DNA from: Archegozetes longisetosus
Lineage: Eukaryota > Arthropoda > Arachnida > Sarcoptiformes > Trhypochthoniidae
DNA: 64,000 nucleotides
Assembly: GCA_018873245.2 (NCBI GenBank)
Contig: JAEMBT020000008.1
Coordinates: 372,001 to 436,000, forward strand
Reading direction: 5' to 3'
The notes below the pieces were generated by a model. It worked only from the letters and a program-made list of their open reading frames with translations, was not told the DNA's origin and ran no database searches. The position numbers and the translations under genes are program-made. Numbering within the stretch: the stretch's first letter is position 1; each line of letters opens with the position of its first letter. Of this stretch, positions 34,391-47,482 are shown piece after piece.

Positions 34391-36570
34391 TTACATCGTT
34401 AACAAAATAGAATAGAATTTTGGAATATTAGGTTTTGGAATAGATTTAATTATGAAATCAAATAAGTTTTGTTTTGTTACTCTTCCGTATGTGAGAGCAA
34501 AAATGCCTAAGATGCCAACTGAAAGAATAACAACACTTTTAGAGTGAAATAATTGCGGCTTATTATTATTGAGGATGTCCTCTTCTAATGCATAAGAAAC
34601 TTTCAATATATCTTCAGTCTGTGGTTCGGAGGTGTCTTCGATTGAACTCAATTGTTGACAGAAGAATTGCAACTCTTGAAACAAACATCGAGTATTAATA
34701 AGGTTTTGAAGTGTTTCGTCTCGGACTTTTGCAATAGTTGTCATATCATTGTCGTAATTCAATATTTCAGGATATTTGTGAATTTTATGTCTCAAAAACA
34801 CGATCGTTTCGTCGATACGAGTCAAGTGGTTCGCAGTATTTGCGAGAATAGCCATAACATCTGGGCAACTGATGTAAATAATAAATTTCAAACTATCTTT
34901 CATTTTGTAAATATTTATAAACACTATTAAAACCTACGTAATATTTGTATCCAAATTCAAATCTCGAAGGCTTTCTCGTTTCCACTCATGCCTATGAATC
35001 AAAATGATACTATGCATTATCTTTTTTCTGACTGATAATTCCTGGACTCCAATTTTTTCCAAAACTTCTTCAGTGTTTGTGACCAAATCCCGATAACTTA
35101 TATCGTTTTCTTCGAATTTAGGCAACAACTCTGATAAATTTAATTGACTTAAAAAGTTTTCAAGTTCTTCCGGATTACTTTTTCTGTAAAAAGCGTTTCG
35201 AGTTAAGACATTTGAATCAATAAAATGCAAATGATCTCAATACCGCTTTGATGGTCTATTTTTTTGTTGAACTTCAAATGTGTTAATAGGCTTAACATAA
35301 GTCTCTAATATTTGACTTTCCTCGTGACTAAGTCTTCTATTTTCAGATTCATTGCTTTGCACTTCATTTGAATTTTTAGTTATCCTTTCCTTAACTTTAC
35401 CCAATATATCATTTATCTAAAAAATAATTGGATTAATGCCAAAGCTAAAAGGGAAGTCAATTTATTTGACTAATGGATCGACAAACCTTTTCGTGTCCTT
35501 TTGAAAGTGCGATATCAGCAGCAGTTTGTGAAGAATTAGTCCTCAAATCAATATCAATGTTACTATTTATTAGTTTCTCAATCACTTTTCCACATCCATC
35601 TCTCACAGCAAAATGAAGGGCCTTTGATTAAAATTTTTTTAATTCAAAAATATGAATTTGATAAATGGATTATACTTACAGTCCAGCCGTCTTTGTTCCG
35701 ACGATTGATTTCAGCTTTATTTTGAATTAGTTCATTAACAACTTTGAATTTTCCCGATTTCGCTGCATAAATAAGTGGCGAGTTCTCGTATTTGTCTAAA
35801 GCATTGACATTTGCACCAAATTTGATCAGATATTGAGCACAAGAAACAAGATCGTCTTCGTTTTGATGACAGCTCGAGCAAACAGCCATTAATGGCGTGA
35901 AGTTGTCTAAATTTATAACAGGATTCAACTTAAATTATTGTTTAAAATCAAGATTTACAATAAAAATAGTTGCAACAAGTTTTTTAATTATTGAAAATGA
36001 AACCTAAAGGGTTGAAAAGACTGACCCTTATGATAGTTAGGATCAGCTCCTCTTTCGAGACAATAATGAACAATGTCTTCGTGACCGTTATTTGCTGCAT
36101 ACATCAGTGCAGTCCAACCAGCCTTTAATATGGTGTCCATAAAGAAGTTGTTGTCGCATTCGATCTGTGACTTTAGGTAAACTAAATTTCCATTAATTAC
36201 ACCCAAACGGATGTCATCCAAAACAAGGCTTGCAGCAGATGGAGATTTAGACAAACGGACCAATGAACTTCGCTGTAGATTTTAGTTATTTCAAAACATA
36301 AAAATCGATTTGATTGCGCAAAACATAAAATATTTAAGTGAGTCATACCTTAAGTTTAGGCGAAAGCGTTTTGTTTTCGTTTCGATCAACGATGACCCGA
36401 CTTGTTGAGCAATTATTGGTTTGTATACAGTTTGAGGTGTTCTCATCGGTATGAGAGACACTAGAATATTGTCGATCGCTATTATAACAACCTGTGTTGT
36501 CGAAAAAATGATAATCTTCTTCGCTATCGCTGTCTTCAAAACCAGCAGGAATGAATGCATTTCTGGCCAT
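34391..36570 (-). CDS. Gasz: GASZ/ASZ1: ankyrin-repeat, SAM and mitochondrial-anchor piRNA factor
   Basis: Seven exons: 36570-36349, 36272-36026, 35906-35680, 35621-35487, 35416-35244, 35183-34938 and 34868-34391. All junctions are GT-AG and the frame closes to 575 residues (human ASZ1 475). The acidic N-terminus with GFEDSDSEEDYHFFD is typical. Four or five ankyrin repeats (about residues 80-270) contain AGWTALMYAANNGHEDIV and DGWTALHFAVRDG. A SAM domain (about 340-405) follows. The C-terminus has a hydrophobic segment (SVVILSVGILGIFALTYG, about 528-546) that would anchor it in the outer mitochondrial membrane. GASZ organises piRNA processing at mitochondria in the germ line. Its presence suggests the organism has a mitochondria-linked piRNA pathway. 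Divergent from AFG2A. Confidence 0.9.
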
Positions 36571-37180
36571 TTTTCGGGTGCTTTACGATTTCACTGACAC
36601 ATTAAACACTAGTTCGAAACAGTAATCGTTTCACTTCTCAAATGTATCGTCACTTCGGATAACCTTTAGCTTAAGCTAAACATTTATTTAAATATGAAAT
36701 TTTGGCACTCAATGTCAGGCGAGTATTTAAAAGTGACATAAGGTGACGAAACAATTAAAGCAAACACTAAGCTATTAATAACGATTATAATAATACTTCG
36801 AAGTATATAAATAAATACTAAATTTGCCTCCTTAAAAATATGACCACAAATCACGTCAAATATAATCAGATTAATATATAATTGGTTTATCATTTAAAAC
36901 AATTAGTATCTCAAACGTAGTATGAAAGACTCGATAATTACTCAAGATTGAAATTGCAAACACAAAATGTTTTATTATCTTGAACTTACAATTATAAGAA
37001 TTTGAAGTGTTTTCAATAAATAATAAGACTTTTAATGGTAAGCGTAATGTATGTTTGAGTCCAGACCAACACATGCTTTGATTGCCAAACACGTGCGTTT
37101 TTGAAACCCAAAATAAATATTGTGACTTAAAAAGTTTATCAATTTTGATTTGGTTAGTATTCTGAATAAAATCACTTAAA
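36571..37180. promoter_or_regulatory. Shared intergenic region of divergent GASZ and AFG2A
   Basis: 610 bp between two start codons. Minus-strand frames at 36684-36893 and 36871-37245 are AT-rich and have no features of a protein family. Both promoters should lie here. Confidence 0.4.
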
Positions 37181-40100
37181 ATGAGTTCGCACTCAACACC
37201 TAAAACTCGTGGCAGAAGTCGTAACGATTTGAGTATGAGTGACAAACAATTAACGAAATGTACCGAATGTCAAGCAATGTTTAGTCATAAAGATGTCAAT
37301 AAGCATAATAATAGTATTTGTCAATCGATTTCTAATATTAATGACTCTGATAATGCTTTTAATAAGAATTATTCTCAATTATTGAAACAAAACTTTACGT
37401 TTATTTTGGATAAAACTATTTATGCGAATGTGGTCAAAATTAACTTAAAAGGTATTTATCTATAATAATTTACAATTGATTAGCAGTTTTTGTCAACTTT
37501 TTGCGATCTAATTGTCAAGAAATGAACGACAAGCATATATTGATATTGTTAATAGAATGATTATTCAATTATTAGATCAGAAAAATGAAGTCTAAAAGCT
37601 TTTGACATTTTTAATACAAATGACAATTCCTCTTATAATAGATAAGAAATGAGTTGAGAAACTAATTTTTAATTTAGAACTAGTACTAAAAATAGCTTCC
37701 GATTATGTGTTTATACTTAAATGATTATCGATTGAGTTTGCTGGTCAATTTTCATATTGCTTAATATGAAAGCTCAAAATTGTGTCAACTTAATACATTT
37801 TTTTATATCCATATTTGCTAATAAAAAGCAATCAGAATAACAAACTTACGAATAACTTTTTTCATTGAATATACTAATATTTTTAGAGAATGAATTGGGA
37901 CCAATTCCAGCAAATTTTGAAGAATATGTCATTTTCATGAATATAAATACAATGAGATATTGTGACATAAATGATGGCGATTGGCTTCTAGTTAGCGATT
38001 TGTTACCGTCTAATAGTGACAATGTCAATCAATTGAATCTTTGTATCGCATTATCGCACGAAAGTATCAATAATCCTCTCAATGTTGCTTTTCATAGTAA
38101 TCAGAGAAATATGGATTCAAATACAGTTAAAATTATGAAAATTTATGATCCAATTGAATTGAATTCATTGGTTTTGCAATGTCAACAACCAATAGAAGAC
38201 TCGATAGAATTTTTTAATTTAAAGCGAATCGTCAAACAAGATATAGGTAGCGTTTCTATTCAAACAATTGCTAGTATTATAAACTTATCAATTCCAAATT
38301 TTCCTTAGAAAACAGATATATCTATAAAGGGATGCTTCTAAATGTTGTTAATTGTGGCAAAACACATACGTTTCTTGTGATTGATGTTTTGGCTGATAGC
38401 AACGAAGACACATCTTCTAATAGTTTAGATCTGAGTTTTCATAAGCCTCTCATTCAACCAAATAATTCGTTAGAAGAAACTTTCAATTCTTTATCATTAT
38501 CTCAAATATCACCGATTAGTTCGCATAATAATCGAAAAAGTCATCCTCAAATTTATGTCGTAAAACCAAGTACTAAACTCAAAATCAACGGTCCTCTTCA
38601 TCCAAGTTCTACCAAATTGACAGATATCGCTGGATATGAAACTCAGATAAGTTCATTGAAAGACATAATAAGCTTGCCACTAATTCATAGCACAACAGTA
38701 AAAAAAATGTGTGTTTCATTGCCAAGAAGTGTCTTATTATTTGGTCCGTCAGGAACTGGAAAAACAATGACAATGAGAGCCATAATTAATGAATTTTCTA
38801 GTGACATGAATTGTGCGGATGTTAATTGTGCTATGATTTTATCGAAATCATTTGGAGAATCAGATAATAAATTGAGAAATTTATTTTCAAGTGCTATAGA
38901 AATGTGTCCCAGTCTAATATTTCTCGATAATATTGATTTAATTTGTTCTAATAAAAGATCAAATAGCGACCAAGAAAAACGACTGATCGCAACATTAATT
39001 ACGTTATTAGATGATTTACCTAGTGATAAGCATATTGTTATAGTCGCTGCCACTAACAAACCCGATTCACTTGATCCTGGTCTTCGAAGACCTGGGAGAT
39101 TCGACAGAGAAATAGAGTTTGCAGTACCGCTACCTTCAGAAAGATATGCTATTTTACGAAAACACTTATTTGAAAGTAACTGTGATATTAGTGATCAAAC
39201 GCTGTTATCATTAGCACATTCTGCCCATAGTTTCACAGGCGCTGATTTGGTACTAACCTGTCGTGAATCGGCTTTAATAGCTTTGAAAGAAAACAGAGAA
39301 ATCATTTCCGAATCTGATCTTAGAAGATCTCTAAAGTATGTCAGACCGAGTGCTATGAGAGAAATAAGTTTAGAAGTTCCAAATGTCTTCTGGAATGATA
39401 TCGGAGGCATGGAAGAAATTAGAAAAAGACTAACTCAAGCAGTTGTTTGGCCGCTCAAAAATCCAGAAGCATTTGAAAGAATCGGAATAGAGGCTCCGCG
39501 TGGAGTTTTAATGTATGGTCCTCCCGGTTGTTGCAAAACTATGATCGGTAAAGCACTGGCCACTGAGAGTGGACTTAACTTTCTAGCAATAAAAGGTCCC
39601 GAATTGTTCAATAAGTGGGTCGGAGAATCAGAAAGAGCAGTGAGGGAAGTGTTTCGCAAAGCAAAGGCTGCCTCGCCTTCAATACTATTCTTTGATGAAA
39701 TCGATGCTTTGGCCGCAGAAAGAGGTGTTGCGCAGAGCAGTGTTGGAGACAGAGTTCTCGCGCAGATCCTAACAGAAATTGATGGTATTGAAAAGTTGAA
39801 GGGAGTTGTTATAGTTGCGGCCACTAATCGTCCCGATATGATAGATAAGGCTTTGCTAAGACCTGGACGTCTCGATTCTATAATCTACGTGCCATTACCC
39901 GATAGTCAAACTAGATTTGAAATATTCCGGATCAGAACCAGACATATGCCGCTAAAATTCGAACAGCCAGTCGACCAAACTTTGACATTGTTGGCACAAA
40001 AAACTGAAGGCTATACCGGCGCTGAAATAACCGCTGTTTGCCAAGAAGCAGGTCTTATAGCACTCGAACAAGACATAAATTGCAATGAAGTCAATTTGAC

Positions 40101-40218
40101 TCATTTTTTATCCGCATTAGAATCGGTTAAGCCTAGAATTTCTCATGAAATGATTTCTTTTTATGAGTCATACAAATTGAAATCTAATGAATTACTGAAA
40201 AATAATCGAAATAAATAA
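37181..40218 (+). CDS. AFG2A: AFG2A (SPATA5/Drg1-type) double AAA ATPase
   Basis: Three exons: 37181-37451, 37887-38246 and 38309-40218; 846 residues (human 893). The second intron is only 62 bp and ends in a good TTTTCCTTAG acceptor. The N-domain begins with a possible zinc site (CTEC then HKDVNKHNNSIC). D1 has Walker A GPSGTGKT (356-363) and the arginine-finger region RRPGRFDRE, but its Walker B reads LIFLDNID, with Asn418 where a catalytic Glu is expected. D2 has Walker A GPPGCCKT (614-621), like GPPGCSKT in human, and an intact FFDEID (Glu674). The family extracts proteins such as RSL24D1/Rlp24 from pre-60S ribosomes and, in animals, works with AFG2B, C1orf109 and CINP. D1 is predicted to bind but hydrolyse ATP poorly. 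Confidence 0.93.
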
Positions 40219-40252
40219 TTTTTATTTTATTGCATAATCATTCAAAGTGTTT

Positions 40253-40258
40253 AATAAA
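40253..40258 (+). terminator. Poly(A) signal of AFG2A
   Basis: AATAAA 35 bp after the stop codon; the convergent Apaf-1 homolog ends 287 bp from the AFG2A stop. Confidence 0.5.
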
Positions 40259-40505
40259 CTTTTTAAAAATAATTTCAATTGAGTAATACATTTGCTCTGT
40301 ATCATTTAATCAAGAGTAATGTTTTCATTGAAAGCACTTATATTAAAGCACATTATATTCATAATAATTATCATTAATTAGTTAACGGATGTCTGACGGA
40401 CGGAATGTCAGGAACAATGATAAAACTTTTATATATACTCATATAAGAATTAGGTTCTAAGATAGATGATGAAATTTAATGCATAAATAAAATTGTACCT
40501 AAGGT

Positions 40506-43500
40506 TTATTCGCGAAAATTCATAAGTTGTAAAATGTAAAGAACGCCCGCGTCGTCAACGGTAATAATTGTGTTGGAATCGTCCGAGTTGCGATTTTTGT
40601 CATCAACGAAATGTGTATATAAACTACTCATCGAACCTCCATTTGTTTTGAATGTTTGTAACAGTTTTCCGTCTTTGTTCCACAATTTGATCGATTTACT
40701 GACTGTTACAATAAGATTACCTTTCGGTGAAATGGCGATATCATTAACCCAATCGGAGTGAGAATCGTCAAATACTCGTAAAGAATTACTTTCGGTTCCG
40801 TAGAAGTCCCAAATCTTAATTTTTCCGTCGTCGTGACCGATTACTAGAAAGTTTCCGTTCGGTGAAAACCTACAACTCCGTGGACAGCTACCAGTTTTTA
40901 TCGTACGAATCGGATAAATTTCGTTTGTGTCCGACGAGTTATCCACATCCGTATCATATTCCAAAGATTTGATATGAGATCTCCAAAGAGTCACTGAATT
41001 ATCACACGAGACCGTTGCTATCAGTTCTTCATTTTGAGTGACGTCAGCGTAGTTTATTTGCGAGCATTCGGGAACTTCGCAGCGAGCTATCAAACGATTA
41101 TTTCGTAAACCTATTACAAAAAGAGACCCATTTTCACACCAAACCAGTACTTTACTTTCGCGACTGAATATTTTGCAGTCGAGTATTGGACCCATTATTA
41201 ATTCTTTGGAAATTGATTCATTGTTTTCTTTGATTTCATATTTGGGGGTATCGTATTTACGCGAAAATCCATTATAGATTCTAAGAGTTGAGTCTTTGGA
41301 AGCGGTCACAAAAATTTTTAAACTATTGATAAATGCACAAAATGTCACTTCTTTCTTATGTCTTTCAAGAGGATGAGTCAACTTTGATACTAGAGTGAAG
41401 TATATGAGCTCTCCATCTGATGTACCGAACAATACTTCATGATTAAGCGAAAGGGCGCAACATGTTATATCATAAGTAGGATCGCTTTGAAGAAGGTTTG
41501 TCTTGTTCGGATTTGGCCGCAAAGCTAAAGTTTTATCTTCTTTTCCTTCGAATCCTTCGAAAAGACGTATAGTACCATTATCGTCAGGAGTCAACACTTC
41601 AATGTTCGACTTAAATCTTAGAACTGAAAATTTTTTGCGCAATGCCACCATTGATGCACCAAAAGTCTTTAATTAAAACAAAATCATGAAAACAAATATT
41701 AACTTCAATGACAAAAATCTGAGCTAATGTACGAGCCATACAGACTGTATGGATGTCTAAATTACTTACTTTAGAAGTATCCCAAATAATAACAGTCCCG
41801 TCTTCGCTACAACTCAACAATTGAGTCGATTCGCTGTTGAAGTTAACGCACGTAATTCTATCCGGACCTTTGAAAGTCGCAACCGCTACCTTCGAGTATG
41901 AATCTGATGGCCAAATGATGATCTGATCGGTTGTGGTTCCAGCGGCTATATATCTACTATCAGGAGAGATTGTACAACACGTCACAAAGTATTTGGTTCT
42001 CAGATTGTTGTAACAACAGATGGGTTTGTCTCTTCCGCTTGAACTCCATTTGTAGACATATCTTCCTGAAGATGTGTAAACATACTTGAGTTTTGAGTTG
42101 AATAAACAATTTTCTACATTATTTTCGTGCTTCAGTGTCCGAAGTATTTCAGCCCTTCTAGAGCACCAGATAATCACTTCATCACCAGATGAAGTGACTA
42201 TCAAATCAGAATCAATTGAAAACTGACAGCTTTGGACTGTATGTTTATGACCTCTCAGAATATGTCTTGTTTTCAATCCATCTAAAGACCAGACGCGAGG
42301 CATCAGATCAGTGCCGCCCGAAACTATCAAACGGTCATCATGAGAAAATGCACAACATTTGACTTCAGTTTGACTATCGCCTTGGTCCAAAGTTGAATGT
42401 TCTCTATAAGTCTGTTCTGAATCATCATGACATGCAGCCCCATTAAAAACGAACGGATAGTCTGATCCCGAGCGCGGTCGCGGAGAAAACAGCCCACCAT
42501 TAGAGAACAAACAATCGCAATCCATTCTCCAAGTCTTAACAGTTCCGTCATCTGATGCTGTTATCAAAACAGATCCGTCAGAACTGAACTGACAACAATT
42601 TATGGTATTTTCATGTCCTTTCATTGTCTTTAACTGTTTTCCTGTATTACTGTCCCAGACCTATTTTTGTGATCAAATTTAATCAAATATAAAATGAGTA
42701 AAACACTAGCTCAGTGTTTGATCAGCCATAACTAACCCTAATTAATTTGTCACATCCAACCGATACCACAATTGATTCTTTTGGCGAAAAAACAGCGTAA
42801 CGAACACTTCCTGAATGTAGTTTTGTACTCAAAATTTTTGATGTCTTCACATTTGATTGATTGCTGCCATATTGATAAATTAAGTACAACATTAATTTCT
42901 CAAACAACAAGTGAATAGGTTCTAAAACTTACCACCACTTGAGGTAAAGCTTATCAGTTTTTTGAATGAACTCTAACGCGTTATTATAAACAGATGAATC
43001 GATTGGTTGGCACAGAGCTAATTGTATGACATCGATGGTCGGATCACATAACAAATCGGCGTTCGTCGAAACAAAACGTACATAATCTTCATATTTAGGC
43101 TGAACCTGAAAAAGTGATTTAGACAGTTGGTTTGCTAAAACAGATAGTTACAAAATCTTCAAATCTATCATAGAGTAAAACTTACTTTTTCAAAATGTTG
43201 CTTATAATGAAAATAATCATTCAATAGATCACTCGGTCCAGTGTAACGAATTTTATTGATAACAAATGAGAGATCGAGAAATATTTCAGCGAACAAATCA
43301 AGTTTGTTTGATTTGTATATGTGATAGCCTAAGAAATAATAGATGTATCCATCATCTGGAAGGCGTGAGTAATCTTTTTGTCCAGTTCTTATAGTGCAAA
43401 GTTCGAAATAACAATCGAGTAGTTCTGAGTGAAGTTCCTTTAAATGAAAAAATTAATCTTTGTAAAAAACAATTAAATTCAAAATTTGCAAAATATACCT

Positions 43501-45032
43501 CAAGCTCATCTTTGCATTGATTTTTCAAAAAATTGAGAATTATATCATGAACCATGTATAAAGTCAAATTATTTGTTTTATTTTTCATGACCAGAGATTT
43601 TTTCACCAAACGATCCATTATGAAATCGACTTCAAATTCTTTGACATGCCAAATTGTTTGAAATACCTATTAAATAAAAATACAATTTTATCATTGAATC
43701 TAGTCTATGGCAAACGCCAACTCATACTTTAATTGGAATACGAATATCTTCGATGAATAATGAGAAATGTTTAAAATGTTCTTTCATGTTATCGTCCAAA
43801 GCGGAATAACTGTGTTCTACAAGTTTGTCGAATTCAAATGAATCATAAACGAAACTATTTCTAGTGGAAGATGACCTTCTCCGACGAGGGCTTCGAACTT
43901 CAGAGCTGCTATCGAGAGAGTCGAGATAGAACTGCCATAAACGAGGATTATTGCCTTCTTCTTCCATAACACTTCCAATAAGTGTTAGACATAAGGGATT
44001 TCCTTTGAATTTCTCAATAATTCGATTTACGCACTCAATATTGAGCTCATGTGGTTCAGATCTAACCCAAAGAGCTAATAGTTTTCTACTTTCTTCAACA
44101 GTAAGTCCATAATCGTCATCGCCAATAGTTTTGATGTATTTCACGTTGTCTAGTCTTGGAGGAATTGTAGATCGATCACGAAGTGTTACGAGGACTGGAA
44201 CTCCGAGCTCGAAGTTTTCGAACACTTCTCGATCCCAAACATCATCCAAAACAATGAGAGATTTTTGATGAGCATTGAAAAAACTTTTTAACCTATTGAT
44301 TGCACTCTCGATGCATTCGAATTTCTGATGCCTACCGGCCGAACGCTCATCAAATCTGTCCCAAAGTAATTGCATCTTGAGCAAGAGCATACTTTCATCA
44401 AACTTTTCATCTTTCTTCATGCTGCCGCAGTTTGTCCACCAAATGCCATCTGTATATTTATCACAAGACCATTCTCTAATTGCTTCTGCAGCCAATATAG
44501 ATTTACCACTTCCTCCCATGCCATATATAACGAGCCAACCGTAACCCTTTTCAGCAAGACTTACCAGTCCATTTCTAATTTCTTCTACCTTGTCAGTTCT
44601 TTCCAACAAATTCTTCACTTTATTTGGCACATCATGAGAGATAAGTAATTTTTTCTCTTCTTTGTGGTCCTCTTCTCTCGATTCTTCTTTTATGAATTCT
44701 TCTTCTAGTAATTGTTCCAATCGTTTCGCTATCCACGGATAGTTATCATCTTTATATAAAATAATTATAAACTTATCGAAAGCATAAGTAATTTGTTGAC
44801 ATTTCTTAATGAATAAATCGAGAAAAGTTTGAGTTTGTTTCTTCAGTACTTGTTCTCTAATTTGTGGAGAATTGACACTCCCCAGCGATTGACCACTTGT
44901 TAAGATTTGACTTTTTTCTTCATCCGTAAGTATTCCCAAACTGACGAGAGGATTAATCACATAATTCACAATCAAATCCCTGCAAATCTCTTCGCGAAGA
45001 GACTCAAGCGCTTTAACTTGTCTTTTATGCAT
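40506..45032 (-). CDS. Apaf1: Apaf-1 homolog: CARD, NB-ARC and WD40 apoptosome protein
   Basis: Seven exons: 45032-43728, 43666-43499, 43437-43186, 43105-42933, 42863-42737, 42660-41770 and 41666-40506; 1358 residues (human 1248, Drosophila Dark 1440). The ATG at 45032 is the first in frame. A CARD-like domain (about 1-105) is followed by NB-ARC with P-loop GMGGSGKS (171-178) and Walker B LIVLDDVW (Asp263, Asp264), a sensor region TLRDRS and GNPLCLTL. Winged-helix and helical domains come next. I count fifteen WD-like repeats, fitting the 7+8 propellers of human Apaf-1. In that protein they bind cytochrome c and release the nucleotide-driven assembly of the caspase-9 platform. The gene converges on AFG2A. 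Domain order is complete, so it looks functional. Confidence 0.94.
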
Positions 45033-46614
45033 TAGTCTAGTTATTAATTTGATTTTCAACTCATTTATTAATTATTTTATGCATAAATGCTTTTAATTTC
45101 GATTCAACTTAATGAGCAATTAATTAATATATCGTAAAAATATTATGGCACTTCATATATTTCACTATTGATATGAGATCAAAATGATATCAATTTTATT
45201 ATTAGGTTAGGTTATTATTCAAGTATTTGAGAAATACTTTTAAAAATTTAATCAAAGATAAGATCAAATATTGATAATAACAAGTGAAAAAATGAGCAAA
45301 AATTCATAAAATATTTGAAAACAATTAAAATTGAGACTAAATAGCGAAAATTTGAAATGAAACAAAAAGACGAATTTCAATAAAATGGCATTAAAACAAA
45401 AGTGGTTTATAATAAAAATTATGTCACGTTTATGTCAATATATGTGACGAAATTTGAGGCAATAGATACAAATCTAATAATTGACATATTTATCAAAACT
45501 TATGAAATGATCCAACGTTTAATTATAGAAACAAAAAGTTGTCACAAACAATTCACTTATTAAAAGTTTGGAATATGTGATCACTCGAATTGCTAAAAAA
45601 TATTTTCAATTGTTTTTATGACACGTTCACAGCCATTGTTATCAAACTTTGTACAAATGATCACAAATGAGTCATAAAATGTGAACTTATTTAAATGTCA
45701 ACTCTTTCTATGACTTTTACTTGCATAAAGTTAGTCAACGTATGAATCACCCAATAAATATCCGCATTTCTCTAGAGCGACGCCAATCAGCCTATTATTA
45801 ATCTTTTTATGTTTTGATTTATTCTTATTAGACGCCGTAAGAGAGGTCACCTCTGGCTCAAACTTTTCTTTAAAAATAAGAAAGTTCTAAAAGTTCTAAA
45901 AGTTTGATTAGCATTCATTTAAATGTAATGGCAAACTGGCTTTTCAATTCAAATAAGTTCAATTCCATATTTAGATTTGCCTCAATTCTAAATTGTTTTC
46001 AATTGATTATAATTGAAACGATTGCCATAATTAGTGTTACCCTTCACAAGGTATACCTTTTTTTGAAAAACAGGTAATTAAAACTTAAACTTTGGAAAAA
46101 ATGATTTAAGCGTTGCAGACAGGCAAATTGTCAATAATTTGACACACGTTTACACTTGAATTGAGTGAAAATGGGCTTTGGTTCACTGTAAGTTTTATAA
46201 AAATTGATTTGTGAGATTCGAACTAAAACTAGATCGATATTGAATTCCGCAAACAAATAAACAAATTTGACCGCAATCTCATTAATGATCCACCAAATTA
46301 AGAAAATCGGCTTTACTATACAACTTGCAATCTTACTGTTGCGATCAATATTATTTTTAGATTGAATTGTAAGTTGTGGTTGGGTTTTAAATTATGTAAA
46401 ACTTCACTTTTTACGCATACAGTAGTATTTTTATTTTTCCAAAATGTTTTACCTCATCATAAACTAGCGGTAACTAATTATTGACTCATTAGTCACTTTT
46501 ATTGTTAAGAGTTGAAAATATGAGTGTTTTATTCCTAACAATTGATTAAAATTGGTTAACTGACAAACTAATGCTTTCTAGCCTTAAGTGTGAAGTCGAT
46601 AGAGGCTCAATAGA
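45033..46614. other. Intergenic region between divergent Apaf-1 and MARCH-like genes
   Basis: 1.58 kb of AT-rich DNA with no supported gene. It must hold the promoters of both flanking genes. Confidence 0.45.
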
Positions 46615-47162
46615 ATGCCAGCACAGAATCCACAGAACTCAAAAGAGTGTCGAATATGTTTAAATGACAGCAATTGCAGTGAAATGATAAGTCCGTGTTG
46701 TTGTAGGGGAAGTTTGAAGTTTGTTCATTACAACTGTTTAGCCAACTGGGTAGTGACTAGTGGTTCTGTTAATTGTCGTATCTGTAGATCACGATACAAT
46801 GGAATACGATATCGAAAGATTGAAAAACTCTTCTTCAATATCTAAGAGAAAATCCATATGAAAGGCGTTTGTGTTGCAGCTTGATATTTGTCTTTGCAGT
46901 TCTCATATTAACACTGATTGGAGGCATTGTTAACAATTCGGTATATTATAAATTATGCTCTAATCTTTATGGCTTAATGAAATTTGCATTCAGTCGATCT
47001 TTGGCTGCATTCTCAACTTTTTTGGTCAATTACGTGATTAACATTCTATTGACTTTGATTGCAATTACTATCGTTTCTTATTATTGGCTCGAATTTTGGG
47101 ATTCTTATAAGTGGTGGAAAAGTTTCAGCACTAGAATTGTTGTATTAGATAGAAATCAATAA
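46615..47162 (+). CDS. MARCH-type RING-CH membrane E3 ligase with a one-base frame break
   Basis: An N-terminal RING-CH (C4HC3) domain spans residues 10-60: CRIC, PCCCRG, HYNC and CRIC supply the ligands. The frame breaks at a run of five A (46823-46827) and continues one base off as LLQYLRENPYERRLCC to the stop at 47162, about 182 residues in all. The second part aligns with the MARCH2/3 pattern of WLKDP-RTEKRTLCC and holds two transmembrane segments (IFVFAVLILTLIGGIV; YVINILLTLIAITIVSYYW). MARCH2/3 proteins are endosomal/ER ligases that control surface receptors and vesicle traffic. Continuity of the homology across the break suggests one missing A, either in the assembly or as a recent mutation. 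Poly(A) signal AATAAA at 47158-47163 overlaps the stop. Confidence 0.8.
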
Positions 47163-47474
47163 AAAATAAACCTCAATCTTAATTAAGGTCATCTTTGAAA
47201 TTTTCAAGTTATTTTCCGGTTTTAATATTCAATTAATTTTACTTCTAGTTATTCGCAAAATTATCCGAAGAGATAAGTTTAGAGCATAAAAACAGTTTCA
47301 CAACAGTAAAAACAGTGACTTTTATGGCTTGTTATTTAATCAGCAAAAAAGATTGTTGTTTAACGAACTTCTGTAACTCTTTGTGCTTCAAACTGCTGTT
47401 ATCATAAAAATTCAGTGATTATTTAATATCTTAGAGTTCAATTAAATGTTATTTAGTGAAATATGTGACGGCAT

Positions 47475-47482
47475 TGTAAGAG
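47475..47482. repeat. Left target-site duplication of the hAT element
   Basis: TGTAAGAG, identical to the 8 bp at 48061-48068 on the other side of the element. Eight bases is the diagnostic length for hAT insertions. Confidence 0.92.

Noticed and set aside
38247-38308. Frame change in AFG2A considered as a frameshift
   Set aside because: A 62-bp GT-AG intron with a good TTTTCCTTAG acceptor restores the frame, so no error is needed.
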